DNA from: Dielma sp000508965
GTDB lineage: Bacteria; Bacillota_I; Bacilli_A; Erysipelotrichales; Erysipelotrichaceae
Assembly: GCA_000508965.1 (NCBI GenBank)
Contig: BAHV02000021.1
Span: 1 to 64,000 of the forward strand
Direction of reading: 5' to 3'
Length of the DNA: 64,000 nt
Numbering within the stretch: position 1 is the stretch's first letter; every line of letters starts with the position of its first letter. A program made the position numbers and the translations under genes. Under the pieces are notes generated by a model, which searched no databases, was not told the origin of the DNA, and saw only the letters and a program-made list of their open reading frames with translations. Of this stretch, positions 43,754-53,393 are shown in pieces.

Positions 43754-45154
43754 TTATTTCTGAAGCTGCTTTTCAGCTTCTGCTGATGCTTCCTTCATTT
43801 TCTTCTTAAAATAGATTTTTTGAAGAATCACACATGCAATAATGATTGCCAGACAACAGCCTGCACCCACATAACCATTGATATTGAATAATAAGAACAG
43901 CGGGAAGGTTGACCACAGTGTGCCCGAAATTGCAGATATCATCGTATATTCAGTTTGACTCCAAGTATAACCGCTGGATAAAGCAACCTCGGTAATCTTT
44001 GGTGCCATAAAGGAAGCAATCACTAAAGTAATCGCCAGGAAAATAGTACACGACAGCAGCGTTCTGCCTACTTTCCCCTTATGTACGACATTCAGCATAG
44101 AACAGTTATAACCGCAGGCCGCCAAGGATGCGATAGGAATAATTCGATTGCCGGGAACTACTGCACATAATGCTACGCAGACCGGAATGGCAATGACCGA
44201 AATCAGCATTACGGTGGTATGACCCAAACCGACTGCATTATCCATACCGATATATAATTCACCGCTCTTGTTCTTCTCAGCCATGATTTTACTGCATGCC
44301 TGTGAAATAGGAACAAGCCCTTCCATTAAAATTTTTACCATTCTCGGTGTTAAATATAATAGTGCTGCCATTGCCATACCGGTAGTAAACGATGTTTTCG
44401 CATCCTGTCCGCCGATGAAGGCAATCACTGTACCTAAAATAAAGCCTAAATAGATTGGATCTTTAATTACTTTAAGAATAGCATTATCCTGCAGCTTCTT
44501 TGCTTTTTCCTTGTCCATTTGTTTATTCTCAGCTTTACCCTTATTGAACATATTATAGACTGGCTCAAGAATAAAACCGACGATCCACTGACCTAAACAG
44601 CCGCCATGCGGAATAGAAATACCCGGGATACCGATGACCTCCTGCACCCGTTTAGCTGTACGGTCGGCAATCAGGAATATGACAGCCGCATGAGCTAACG
44701 CCGCCAGCAGACCGTAGAATAAATTATTGGTGATTACATAAATCAATGAACCGGTCAATGCATAATGCCAGAAGTTCCAGATATCAATATCCATCGTCTT
44801 TGTCGCACCAATTGCCAGCATAATCAAGTTAAATGCCAGCATCAGCGGTATGATAAAGGCACCGATCTCCGTACCATATGCGATACCCGAAAGAGCTGTC
44901 CAGCCGACATCGATCACATCCAGATTGAGGTTTGCTTTACCGACAAGTCCGGTTGCCACCGGCCCCAGATAATTAGAAACGATTGAAAGCGCTAAGTCTA
45001 AGCCGAATAGACCAATACCTACGGTGATACCGCCCTTAATTGCTTTATTGGGATTACATTTAAAAGCTATACCAATCAAAGCAACCATTAACGGAACCAT
45101 TAAATACTTACCTAATCCAGAAATCGTACTGAAGAATGTACTTAGAAATTCCAT
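43754..45154 (-). CDS. PTS system galactitol-family IIC component (GatC-like)
   Basis: A 466-residue permease with about 12 helices of the EIIC-GAT family (GLGKYLMVPLMVALIGIAFK, then GITVGIGLFGLDL). A strong AAGGAGGTAGAG site precedes it. GatC-type permeases import galactitol and other polyols with phosphorylation. Partners IIB and IIA are upstream. The substrate cannot be fixed from sequence alone. Confidence 0.9.
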   Translation of the reverse strand: MEFLSTFFSTISGLGKYLMVPLMVALIGIAFKCNPNKAIKGGITVGIGLFGLDLALSIVSNYLGPVATGLVGKANLNLDVIDVGWTALSGIAYGTEIGAFIIPLMLAFNLIMLAIGATKTMDIDIWNFWHYALTGSLIYVITNNLFYGLLAALAHAAVIFLIADRTAKRVQEVIGIPGISIPHGGCLGQWIVGFILEPVYNMFNKGKAENKQMDKEKAKKLQDNAILKVIKDPIYLGFILGTVIAFIGGQDAKTSFTTGMAMAALLYLTPRMVKILMEGLVPISQACSKIMAEKNKSGELYIGMDNAVGLGHTTVMLISVIAIPVCVALCAVVPGNRIIPIASLAACGYNCSMLNVVHKGKVGRTLLSCTIFLAITLVIASFMAPKITEVALSSGYTWSQTEYTMISAISGTLWSTFPLFLLFNINGYVGAGCCLAIIIACVILQKIYFKKKMKEASAEAEKQLQK

Positions 45155-45171
45155 AAAGCTCTACCTCCTTT

Positions 45172-45450
45172 TTATTTTTTTAAAATTTCTAAAAGCTCAT
45201 TTTCCGCTTTATCTGCCCCTATGCCGGAAATAAACCCAATGCCCATGACTGATGGAATCGAATACTCATTTTGTAACTGTGTCGAACTGACGATTACATC
45301 GCCTCGGTCTTCATAGCTTTCGATCTCATTAATGCTGCATTGAACGATGTCATGCGGAATATTGTTATCATTTAAAATTTCATCTACCTTCATGGAAATC
45401 ATCGTCGAAGTAGCAATACCGCTGCCGCAGGCTATAATCACTGTTTTCAT
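45172..45450 (-). CDS. PTS system galactitol-family IIB component (GatB-like)
   Basis: A 92-residue cytosolic protein with the phospho-Cys loop IIACGSGIATSTM near residue 8, typical of GatB. AAAGGAGGTTC lies before the ATG. It receives phosphate from the IIA at 45519-45986 and transfers it to the sugar at IIC. Confidence 0.9.
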   Translation of the reverse strand: MKTVIIACGSGIATSTMISMKVDEILNDNNIPHDIVQCSINEIESYEDRGDVIVSSTQLQNEYSIPSVMGIGFISGIGADKAENELLEILKK

Positions 45451-45518
45451 AGCAGAACCTCCTTTCTTTTTTATTTTTCAAAACCTGAAAAATCAAACTG
45501 ACGTAACATTGAATACAA

Positions 45519-45986
45519 CTACTCAGCTTCAGCCTGTTTAACCAAAGCCACTAATTCATCCTTACTTTTCACAGACAAGAGAGCATTCATGAATGTCTGA
45601 TTGAACCAGAGCTTTGCCAAACTGGAAATGGCTTGGGTATGCACCTTAACATCCTTAATAAGAAGCATGAAAACAACTCTCACCTTGATCTTCTCATCCA
45701 GCTTATCCATACGTGTATAAATCACCGGATGATCTAACACAGCAACGATCAGTGCATTTTTCTTTACATGCTCAGCATCAACATGAGGCAGCGCAATATT
45801 GTAGTAATTCGATACAATACCGGTAGGAAACTGTGTTTCCCTCACTTTCAATGCCTTAAGGAAGGTATCCTCGATATATCCGCCCTCTGCCAGATCTTTG
45901 GCTAAATAATCATATAAATCATCTCTGCATCTGCAATCACAAAAATATACCTTGCCGTTCTCAATTAACTCGCTGATATGTACCAT
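45519..45986 (-). CDS. PTS system IIA component (fructose/galactitol type)
   Basis: A 155-residue EIIA of the fructose/mannitol/galactitol superfamily (PTS_EIIA_2). The phospho-acceptor His is in NIALPHVDAEH near residue 66. It is phosphorylated by HPr and feeds IIB. A TAGGAGAA site precedes the ATG; the gene follows the PRD regulator by 68 bases. Confidence 0.9.
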   Translation of the reverse strand: MVHISELIENGKVYFCDCRCRDDLYDYLAKDLAEGGYIEDTFLKALKVRETQFPTGIVSNYYNIALPHVDAEHVKKNALIVAVLDHPVIYTRMDKLDEKIKVRVVFMLLIKDVKVHTQAISSLAKLWFNQTFMNALLSVKSKDELVALVKQAEAE

Positions 45987-46054
45987 TGTTATTCTCCTAT
46001 CTTTAATCTTAGTTCTACTATGTGTATGCTGCTAAACAAGCTTTATCTTATGCA

Positions 46055-47947
46055 TCATTTATTATCTTTAATGAAACGTATAAATTGATCATAAGTATTA
46101 ATATTACTGTGATGCTCCATCCATTTTGTCGATGAAAACATCTCGATCAGCTGTTTTAATATTTTCAGAAAGTTATTTTTGTCTTTTTGTGAAACGGATA
46201 GCAGGAAAATGATGTTAATATCATTTTTCCGCCATCGATATGGCTTCTTAAAAATGCCGACAGTGATAAATGTACTTTTTTCATCACATTGGATCGGATG
46301 CAGAACAGCGATATTCATATATTCAGACGGCGACATTTCCTCACGGATCATGACTCGCTTCATAAAATCAGCATCTAAATCTTTATGTGTTTCACAAAGT
46401 CTTTTGATAACCTCTTCATCATTGACTGCATGGTCAAAATAACAGAATGAGCCATCGAAATACTGAAGCAGATAATCGTTTTCAATGATGCGGTTTTTCT
46501 TGATTTCACTGATGGCCGCAAATATATTTTCGATGTCTTTTTGAGAGATAAAGACCGTTACATCTACAATTTCACATTCAAAATATCCCTTGAGCGGAAT
46601 CGTAGTTAGAATCAAATCGATGCTTTTACTGCCAAGCTTCACCAATTCACATTCATCGGAAACAATTGTGATCGACAGATCATTTACAAAATAAGTTTCC
46701 AGCTTCGATAAGATCAGAGCGTTCAATTTCAAATATTCAGGATTGATTACCACAGTTTTGATTTTAGTTAATGTCTGCTTCTCAATCTGTGCTCCCACAT
46801 GCAGAGCAATGTATGAAATCTGATGATCATTCATGAGGATGCCTGAATAACTCTCCTGAATTCGTTTGGCGATAAAGACCGATATTTCATAGATTGTCGG
46901 ATAGGAATCCTTGATACTGGTCAATAACGGATTGCGCAGGATCATTTTACGATTGACAATATTATTCAGATGCAATGCGAAGTTTGAAATAAACTCATCA
47001 TTATCAAGATTGATGTAATATTCATTGTAGATTTCAACGATTAATTTTTTCACAAAGGCAATGATCGATGGGTCAATAAATTCATTCAAATAAGCAAAGT
47101 CATCCTTAGTACAAATTTTTTTCATACTGATCAGAAGCAAGGCATAAATATTGTCAAAGTCGCTGCTGCTTACTTCAAATTCATAACCTTCAGCGATCCA
47201 TTTGATGATTTCAGCCGCGCAAGCATAAGGTGAATCTGCTTCTGTGCTGATTGAATCAGCAGAGAAACGAGCTTGCTGAACCTCATATTTATTACGGTCA
47301 ATAATGATGCAGACGTGCAGAACTATATTGTTCAACGCAAAATCGTTGATTTCAAATTGATGCCCGCTGATGATTTTATAGATTGTGTTTTTAATTTCAA
47401 ATACGTCGATATCTACAAAAAATGCATTGAGAATCAATGAATTTAAAATACTGTTTTCGGCTTCTTTGTATACGATATCGCAGAATAAGCGGCGAATGTT
47501 TTTTTCATTGCCTTTTAATGCGATCGTACTCTTTCGGCGAATAATCGTTACTTCATAGGGAGCAATGGTTTTCTTTAACGCGGTAATTGCCGAAAGCAGT
47601 GTTTGTTCACTGATATATAATTCATTGGCAAGATCAAAATAATCAAGAGGCTGTTTATTAATCAGTAATTCTTTTAAAATGATCAATGCTCGGCTGCCCT
47701 CATTCATCGGGTCACTTTGATCCTTCTCTTTCAGCAGTTCTTCAATAATTTTCATATTTTTAATGATTTTATAGCCTTTATTCGATGAAAGGATATAATT
47801 GCTGTCAGCGTTTATACTTTTTACGGTACTGCGCAGGGTTCTCAGCGAGATGCCGAAAGCGGATATGATTTCACCGGATGAGACCCACGATTCCCTTTGG
47901 GATAAATATTTAATTAATTTCTTTTCTCTAGACGTAAATATAGACAT
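46055..47947 (-). CDS. BglG-family PRD regulator with EIIA domain
   Basis: A 630-residue regulator: HTH (about 1-55, REKKLIKYLSQRESWVSSGE), a second HTH (about 85-140), two PRD domains (about 175-390), a degenerate EIIB-like region without the cysteine (VINPEYLKLNALI), and an EIIA domain with a candidate phospho-His in NIAVLHPIQCDE. GGAGGAATAATT precedes the ATG. It is transcribed with the GatABC genes it probably controls according to PTS phosphorylation state. Confidence 0.88.
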   Translation of the reverse strand: MSIFTSREKKLIKYLSQRESWVSSGEIISAFGISLRTLRSTVKSINADSNYILSSNKGYKIIKNMKIIEELLKEKDQSDPMNEGSRALIILKELLINKQPLDYFDLANELYISEQTLLSAITALKKTIAPYEVTIIRRKSTIALKGNEKNIRRLFCDIVYKEAENSILNSLILNAFFVDIDVFEIKNTIYKIISGHQFEINDFALNNIVLHVCIIIDRNKYEVQQARFSADSISTEADSPYACAAEIIKWIAEGYEFEVSSSDFDNIYALLLISMKKICTKDDFAYLNEFIDPSIIAFVKKLIVEIYNEYYINLDNDEFISNFALHLNNIVNRKMILRNPLLTSIKDSYPTIYEISVFIAKRIQESYSGILMNDHQISYIALHVGAQIEKQTLTKIKTVVINPEYLKLNALILSKLETYFVNDLSITIVSDECELVKLGSKSIDLILTTIPLKGYFECEIVDVTVFISQKDIENIFAAISEIKKNRIIENDYLLQYFDGSFCYFDHAVNDEEVIKRLCETHKDLDADFMKRVMIREEMSPSEYMNIAVLHPIQCDEKSTFITVGIFKKPYRWRKNDINIIFLLSVSQKDKNNFLKILKQLIEMFSSTKWMEHHSNINTYDQFIRFIKDNK

Positions 47948-48234
47948 AATTATTCCTCCAATCGCACATTAACTGTCAGGTTTTGCTGATAAGCGACTTG
48001 TATTCATAGAAGAAGGAGATATACCAAATATTCTGTGCCTGCAATGATCAAACACAAAGTAATGAATTGATCAGCCTATTCAATGATATTTCCTGATTTT
48101 GCTTATTCATAAAAATGACATGATTAGGGTGCGTTGACTGAATCTTAAATATACTGTTTTCCAGCCTTTCGTTGTGCTGTTTTATTTTTTCAGCAAGCTT
48201 ATGGGGGCGGAAATCAGACATGTGAGAGTTATAT
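47948..48234. other. Gap between YjbQ copy 2 and the PRD regulator
   Basis: About 287 bases. A minus-strand open frame here (48048-48299) has no ribosome-binding site and was not accepted. The region probably holds the promoter of the PTS regulator gene, but no clear -35/-10 pair was identified. Confidence 0.4.
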
Positions 48235-48756
48235 TTATATGCCCATGACGCATAGATGACAATTTCTTTTACGAGAACGATTGCCATCATAGTCAACAAA
48301 ATAGATATAACCGTAGGTACCGGTCATGATCTCACCATTTTTGATAATAAAGGTTTTGTCTGATCCTAAGAGGGTAGCTTTACAGTGTGCGTCTCCATTT
48401 AACAGGCTTGAAGGACGAGTTGCCATAGCTCCGCCGCAGTCTTTGGAAAATTGTCGGTGAAGCGGACCTGGATATTTATAATCTTCATCATAAGCCAGCT
48501 GTTTAGGAAACATTTTATTGAGTCCGCGATTCAAGTCTGCCTGGAGATATTCATCTCCCAGTGCGTCAAGATCATGAACCATTTCCTCAAAAAAGACAGC
48601 ACAGGTGGTATGCGGTGATTGTACAATGAGAATGCCGTTTTGAATACCGGTTTCCTGCACAAAGTCACGGCAGTCCTGACGGATCTCAAAATAGGTGGCT
48701 TTATTGCCTTGGGTTTCAAAATTCAATTGTTTATGATATATATTGAACTCATTCAT
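48235..48756 (-). CDS. YjbQ-family protein (UPF0047), copy 2
   Basis: A 173-residue paralogue of the protein at 41669-42169, with the same motifs: SPHTTCAVFFEEMVHD, DLNRGLNKMFP, LLNGDAHCKATLLGS and KRNCHLCVMG. An insertion (SKDCGGAMATRPSS) replaces the shorter loop of copy 1. It starts 18 bases after the Fe-alcohol dehydrogenase gene and is co-transcribed with it. Confidence 0.87.
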   Translation of the reverse strand: MNEFNIYHKQLNFETQGNKATYFEIRQDCRDFVQETGIQNGILIVQSPHTTCAVFFEEMVHDLDALGDEYLQADLNRGLNKMFPKQLAYDEDYKYPGPLHRQFSKDCGGAMATRPSSLLNGDAHCKATLLGSDKTFIIKNGEIMTGTYGYIYFVDYDGNRSRKRNCHLCVMGI

Positions 48757-48774
48757 AATTTTTCTCCTATTACT

Positions 48775-49950
48775 TTAAAGACATGCATTGAGAATGCCGA
48801 TGATGTCTTGCTTGCTCAGTTTTCGATAGCCGCTGGTAAAGTAACCGTTGTTGACGGCGAGCTTACCGGCCATGATCTCAAATTCACTGCTGTCAATGCC
48901 TAAGGCCGTGAAGTTCGATTCTAGATGCAGTTTTTCAAAGCAGAAGGTTTCAATAGCTTCAATCGTTTTATTTGCCAAAGTGATATCATCCAATTCGCTG
49001 CTTAATCCGAAAGCATTGATACCGAGGTTTCTGAAGCGTTTCAGACTCTTTTCGTCAATGATATGACGAAGGTAACGCGGCATGATGATAGCCAACCCTA
49101 AGCCATGAGTAATATCGTAAAAGGCTGAAACTTCATGCTCGATCGGATGCATCGTCCAGTTGTTTTCTTTATCATAGCGTAAGAAATCATTGATTGCCCA
49201 TGGCGCAGCCCACATTAGATTAGCTCTTGCCTCATAGTTATCAGGCTGTTCATAGGCAATTGGAGCGTATTCAATCACGGTGCGGACAAGGCCTTCCATG
49301 AAGGTATCAAGTAAAGTCATGCAGTTATCGCTGGAGAAGTAGGTTTCCAGTGTGTGACATAAAATATCGACTGAGCCGCAGGCAGTTTGAAACTTCGGTA
49401 CTGTAAAGGTGTATTCAGGATTTAAAAAGGTTGCTTTCGGCCGCTGGGATGGTTTGCGCAGACCGAGTTTGTCTTTAGTTTTTAGATTGGAGATGATTGC
49501 ACCCATGTTCATTTCCGAACCGGTAGCGGATACTGTTGAGATAGTCAGCAACGGCAGGCTCGTTTCAACAGGGTATTTATCAAGTACAACATCCCAGATC
49601 GGTGCATCGATCAAGACTCCGGTAGCAATCGCTTTTGCACTGTCAATGGCTGAACCGCCGCCGGCAACTAAGATAACATCACATTGCTCCTTACGGCATA
49701 GATCAATACCCTCCTGAATGTCTGTATGGCGTGGGTTAGGCTGAATCTTGCTGAATTCCACAATGTCGAAGCCAGCCTCCCTGCCGGTGTTCATGACTAA
49801 ATCATAGATGCCTAAATTCTTGATGACATCACCTTGATAAATGAAGAAAAGCTTATGGCCGTGGGCCTTGACTTCCTGCCCTAAGGCTGTTGTTGTGACA
49901 GGTCCGAAGTAGACTTTAGTGCCGATATCGTAGACAAAATTCTTAAACAT
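48775..49950 (-). CDS. Iron-containing alcohol dehydrogenase
   Basis: A 391-residue group III (Fe-ADH) dehydrogenase. NAD(P) and metal motifs: AGGGSAIDSAKAIA near 98, VDILCHTLETYF (metal His), and HPIEHEVSAFYDITHGLGLAI (metal His residues) near 250. It is closest to the YqhD/BdhA-type butanol and polyol dehydrogenases. It probably interconverts a polyol or aldehyde of the pathway. AAAGGAGGG precedes the ATG. Confidence 0.9.
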   Translation of the reverse strand: MFKNFVYDIGTKVYFGPVTTTALGQEVKAHGHKLFFIYQGDVIKNLGIYDLVMNTGREAGFDIVEFSKIQPNPRHTDIQEGIDLCRKEQCDVILVAGGGSAIDSAKAIATGVLIDAPIWDVVLDKYPVETSLPLLTISTVSATGSEMNMGAIISNLKTKDKLGLRKPSQRPKATFLNPEYTFTVPKFQTACGSVDILCHTLETYFSSDNCMTLLDTFMEGLVRTVIEYAPIAYEQPDNYEARANLMWAAPWAINDFLRYDKENNWTMHPIEHEVSAFYDITHGLGLAIIMPRYLRHIIDEKSLKRFRNLGINAFGLSSELDDITLANKTIEAIETFCFEKLHLESNFTALGIDSSEFEIMAGKLAVNNGYFTSGYRKLSKQDIIGILNACL

Positions 49951-50107
49951 AAGATCCCTCCTTTGATTGATTTATGTTATTAATAAATCAACTCTTTCCT
50001 TGATTTCATTATCAGGGAAATGGTTAGATAAAAAAAGTTAATAATTGCACAAGTAAATGCAAAAAGAATACAAAGCTTGATGCCGCTTGATTGATTGCTG
50101 GAAATAA

Positions 50108-50139
50108 AAAAAATCTAAGGATGGCTCCAAAGATTTTTT
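50108..50139 (-). terminator. Terminator of the sulfatase gene
   Basis: AAAAAATCTaaGGA pairs with TCCaaAGATTTTTT around a four-base loop. The A- and T-rich arms let it act in both directions. Confidence 0.85.
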
Positions 50140-50168
50140 AAGTATTCATAATAGGTATAGATTGGTTG

Positions 50169-51764
50169 TTATTTCCGGTTATCGCCGGCATGTTTTAGAA
50201 GCTTGGCTTTATTCAGTACATGACGTTCTTCAAAGTAGTCCAGATCCAGCTTATTTAGGTCAACAACGGGTTCATTTTTGATGGCATTCAGCAGTTCTTT
50301 TTCTAAAGGCCACAGCTGTTCACGATCCTCGTCTTTGGCTAAATGGGCCGGGAAGAACGGCGGATTGCATTCACGGTAAAAGTTAAGTTTGAAGTCCGGA
50401 TAAGAAACAAAATCATCATTTTCTATGCAGCCGGACAGTCCCCATTTTTTTTCATGAGCAATTAAAGCTTGTCTCAATTCTAGGCGCTTGGCATCATATT
50501 CATGCTGTCTTGTTTCTAGCAGATTTTCCGTTTCCTGCGGATCGTTCAGTAAATCGAATAATTCTTCGCGCGCTCCGCCGTAGTAATAATTATATTTGTA
50601 ATTTCCTTTTCGCAGACTGACCCAACGTCTTGCGCCATGCTGGTGTTCAATGTATTGGGTGCTGCGGTCTTTATCGTTTTTCAGCAAAGAGGCGCCCGGC
50701 AGTTCACGGTTTGTTGGGTATGGTACATTGGCGGCGTCAAGGAAGGTCGGCAGGATGTCGTTAAGATCGACGAATTCATTACTGACCGTATTGGGTTTTA
50801 CCTTATCAGGATAGCGAAGGATCATTGGTATGCGGCTGGATGCATCGTAAGGCAGAAATTTCTGGTAAGTGCCAAGATCACCCAGCATTTCACCATGATC
50901 ACTGGTGAAAAGGATCAATGTATTGTCGAGTTCGCCCATGGCTTCTAATTGATCGAGAATCAGACCGATGTTTTTATCTACGAAGCTGATGGAGGCGTAA
51001 TATAATTCACGTGCCCGCATTAAGGTTTCAGTGTTCGGATAATCAGCAATGTTCTTGTTTTCTTCCGCTAAGGTTGATAATGAAGTTTTGCTGATGGATG
51101 GTTTTGGGATGGCTTTATCTTTGTACATGTTTGCATAAGAAGATGGTACGTCAAAAGGCGGGTGCGGGGCAATGAAGCCGGCCCATAGCATGAATGGTTT
51201 GTCCTTGCTCTTGTTTTTTAAGTAGTTGATGGTTTCTTGAGCTACCCAGCTTGATCCATGGTCTTCGTCTTTGACCAAGGATTGCTGGGGCTGCATGTAT
51301 AATGCATGACGGACGCCGTGCAGGCTTTGCAGGTGCGGATATTTTTCTTTCATGTACATGGCATATTCATCATCTTCTCGAAATCTTGGAATTTCATCCA
51401 TTAAGAGTAAGCGGTGAAAGCCGTTATGGCGGCGGTATGGCTGGAAGTGCATTTTACCGACAGCGATCGTATCATAGCCGGCGTCGCTTAAAATCTGCGC
51501 AAAGGTCGGCAGATCGTAAGGGATTTGATGGGAGTCATCGAAATAGTTGTCGTCAAAGGTATGTTCCTTGCATGGCAGACCGCAGAGAACATTGTGGCGG
51601 GCGGGGATGCAGACGGGATTGGGTGAAAAGGCATGCGTGTAGCTGCAGCCTTCATGGGCTAATCGGTCAAGGTTTGGGGTATGCATAAATTCATAACCGT
51701 GAGCGTGAATGGTGTCGTAGCGCTGCTGATCGGTGGTGATAAATAAAATATTAGGTTTGTTCAT
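50169..51764 (-). CDS. Sulfatase (alkaline phosphatase superfamily)
   Basis: A type I sulfatase of about 531 residues without a signal peptide. The catalytic motif CIPARHNVLCG near residue 53 has the Cys that becomes formylglycine (CxPxR); metal ligands are in ITTDQQRYDT (start) and LFTSDHGEMLGDLG. VGKMHFQP is also conserved. An anaerobic sulfatase-maturating radical SAM enzyme would be needed and is not in the window. The start at 51764 (MNKPNILF) has a perfect AGGAGG. It may release sulfate from a glycan or sulfated metabolite upstream of the PTS pathway, but its own terminator makes it a separate unit. Confidence 0.9.
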   Translation of the reverse strand: MNKPNILFITTDQQRYDTIHAHGYEFMHTPNLDRLAHEGCSYTHAFSPNPVCIPARHNVLCGLPCKEHTFDDNYFDDSHQIPYDLPTFAQILSDAGYDTIAVGKMHFQPYRRHNGFHRLLLMDEIPRFREDDEYAMYMKEKYPHLQSLHGVRHALYMQPQQSLVKDEDHGSSWVAQETINYLKNKSKDKPFMLWAGFIAPHPPFDVPSSYANMYKDKAIPKPSISKTSLSTLAEENKNIADYPNTETLMRARELYYASISFVDKNIGLILDQLEAMGELDNTLILFTSDHGEMLGDLGTYQKFLPYDASSRIPMILRYPDKVKPNTVSNEFVDLNDILPTFLDAANVPYPTNRELPGASLLKNDKDRSTQYIEHQHGARRWVSLRKGNYKYNYYYGGAREELFDLLNDPQETENLLETRQHEYDAKRLELRQALIAHEKKWGLSGCIENDDFVSYPDFKLNFYRECNPPFFPAHLAKDEDREQLWPLEKELLNAIKNEPVVDLNKLDLDYFEERHVLNKAKLLKHAGDNRK

Positions 51765-52075
51765 TGGTAGGCCTCCTGATATATGTACATGATAGCATAT
51801 CTGATGTTTACGTGAAAGGACTAGCAATCATTATAATTTTTTAATATTTCTTTAGACACAACATTAGTTATATAATTTTGGTGCAAATATCTTTTCAAAT
51901 ATATTATCATACACGATATGACTGTCTAATTTCGCTATCAGATTCTAAATATAGTTATTTATTATGAGTTTTTATATAGGTGTTTAGTTGTTAAACTACA
52001 ATGTATATAAATTACATTTTCAGATATTTTATGAAAACTATAAATTAAATATCAAATATATTTTATGAATTCATT

Positions 52076-52360
52076 TTAATCCTTAGCCCAAGCAGGTTTA
52101 TTAAATGTATACCCAAAAAAATAAATATTTTCGTCTGTTTCCTCGTCCATAATTTTACAAAATAACGCATTAATAAAAACCCTATATACAACTTCATTCT
52201 TTAATCTAGGATAATATTTTTCAAAATTCAATTTATAACTTGATACCTTTTTGTGATGTCTTCCATAACATAGATATGCATTTGCCAAATATTTTTTGAT
52301 TTCTAAACCTGTCCATATTTTTTCTTCATAGCCATTATACACATTTCTTTTCTTATCCAT
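52076..52360 (-). CDS. Hypothetical protein, 94 residues
   Basis: A basic, aromatic-rich cytosolic protein (KKYLANAYLCYGRHHKKV, ENIYFFGYTFNKP) with no recognised domain. GGGAGAA lies at a normal distance before the ATG, so translation is plausible. It sits in a very AT-rich stretch between the sulfatase and the defence operon, consistent with accessory DNA. Confidence 0.5.
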   Translation of the reverse strand: MDKKRNVYNGYEEKIWTGLEIKKYLANAYLCYGRHHKKVSSYKLNFEKYYPRLKNEVVYRVFINALFCKIMDEETDENIYFFGYTFNKPAWAKD

Positions 52361-52738
52361 TTGATTTCTCCCTACACATTAATTCTTATCTTTAATAAAC
52401 ATTATTCAATAAATAATATATGACTATTAAATAATTCAATTTAATAATTTCTTTTATAAAAAAATCAAATCACTATCTAACCATATGTAATTTCAAGTTG
52501 ATATGTCCAGCTATTTCTTGCGGTGAAGCATTACAACACTCTCAACATGGCACGACACCTCGATTATGATGTCAAGTCATTGGGGTAGTCGCTGCCTGTA
52601 CGCGGAAACATATCAAGGCTATTTTGTGTTTGTGGAAACAGTTCCAAAAGCACATTCGTACCTATATTATATGCAGCAGGGAATATGGGCTTTTTTCGCC
52701 ATCGTCTCAACATTGATTTTTACCGTCTCAACTTATCG
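52361..52738. other. Gene-poor boundary of the defence island
   Basis: No supported gene. The plus-strand frame 52566-52766 encodes a short soluble stretch (ETYQGYFVFVETVPKAHS) and one membrane helix. It resembles the end of an extracellular domain and its helix, perhaps from a truncated sensor kinase, but lacks any start signal. Treated as a possible relic. Confidence 0.35.
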
Positions 52739-52765
52739 CAGTTGTTGTAAAATATGCAACAACTG
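52739..52765. repeat. Inverted repeat at the island edge
   Basis: CAGTTGTTG (52739-52747) and CAACAACTG (52757-52765) are exact complements, nine-base loop. A weaker relative, TGTTG...CAACA, lies at 52790-52808. Together they may mark a recombination site or a terminator on the plus strand. Confidence 0.4.
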
Positions 52766-52820
52766 AAATGTGTACTGTTCTTTTTGAAGTGTTGCAAATT
52801 CTACAACAGTTCACTCAAAC

Positions 52821-52979
52821 TCACTTTGGCTTATTCTGTTTCCCCAGTTCAAGCAAAAACTTATCATAATTTAAATTCAATCGGTCTATCATAGAGGCAA
52901 TGTGCATATTTTGCACATTGCTTTCCATAGTTGCAAGCGTTCTTAACTTCGTCCACTTGGTATCCAACAGTACTATAGT
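52821..52979 (-). pseudogene. In-frame continuation after the DUF6508-like stop
   Basis: Directly after the TAG ending the upstream gene (52980-53393) the same frame stays open for 52 codons to TGA, reading WTKLRTLATMESNVQNMHI and on to LLELGKQNKPK. It has protein-like composition. It could be a longer ancestral C-terminus cut by the TAG, or a fragment of another gene. A 10-base-arm inverted repeat (52897-52921) lies inside it. Confidence 0.35.
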
Positions 52980-53393
52980 CTACGAATCCAAACCTTGGAA
53001 CCTTTCTAACCATCTCTGAATACTACCATCCTTGAAAAATCCTAATAACGCACCATCGCAGAAACGTTCTGCTCTTACTGCACCCATTATCATTGCCATT
53101 ACACATTGAGCATCAAGCTGAGAAACGTCGGCTTCGCTCATCGATTTGCTTTCCCATTCGATGTTATGTTCATTGAGTATTTCTCCGTATCTGGTCAACT
53201 TCATTTCCGGGTGTTCCTCTTCAAACTTGTAAACATCCTGAATAAATGAATCTACCATTTCCGAATAATTGACGAACGGCAATTGAATAGGATGTTCTGG
53301 AGAACCATCATTCTCACGATCTATTACCCATTCTCCGTACTCATCTTTTCCTAAACAAGGGATATACTTTGTCAGCAACTCAAAATTGTTCAT
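52980..53393 (-). CDS. DUF6508-like protein at the end of the restriction operon
   Basis: About 137 residues. The start at 53393 (MNNFELLTKYIP) has GGAGG seven bases upstream, inside the end of the previous gene. The C-terminal part (MAMIMGAVRAERFCDGAL, then FFKDGSIQRWLERF) matches my recollection of DUF6508, a family of unknown function. The overlap of 14 bases with the upstream gene shows that it belongs to the operon. It is probably accessory to the McrBC or type I system. Confidence 0.6.
   Translation of the reverse strand: MNNFELLTKYIPCLGKDEYGEWVIDRENDGSPEHPIQLPFVNYSEMVDSFIQDVYKFEEEHPEMKLTRYGEILNEHNIEWESKSMSEADVSQLDAQCVMAMIMGAVRAERFCDGALLGFFKDGSIQRWLERFQGLDS

Noticed and set aside
48048..48299. 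Minus-strand 83-codon frame after YjbQ copy 2
   Set aside because: It begins inside the YjbQ gene in another frame, has no ribosome-binding site, and its sequence matches no family I know.
52566..52766. Plus-strand 66-codon frame with one membrane helix
   Set aside because: No ribosome-binding site and no full domain; it ends inside the inverted repeat at 52739-52765. Kept only as a possible relic.
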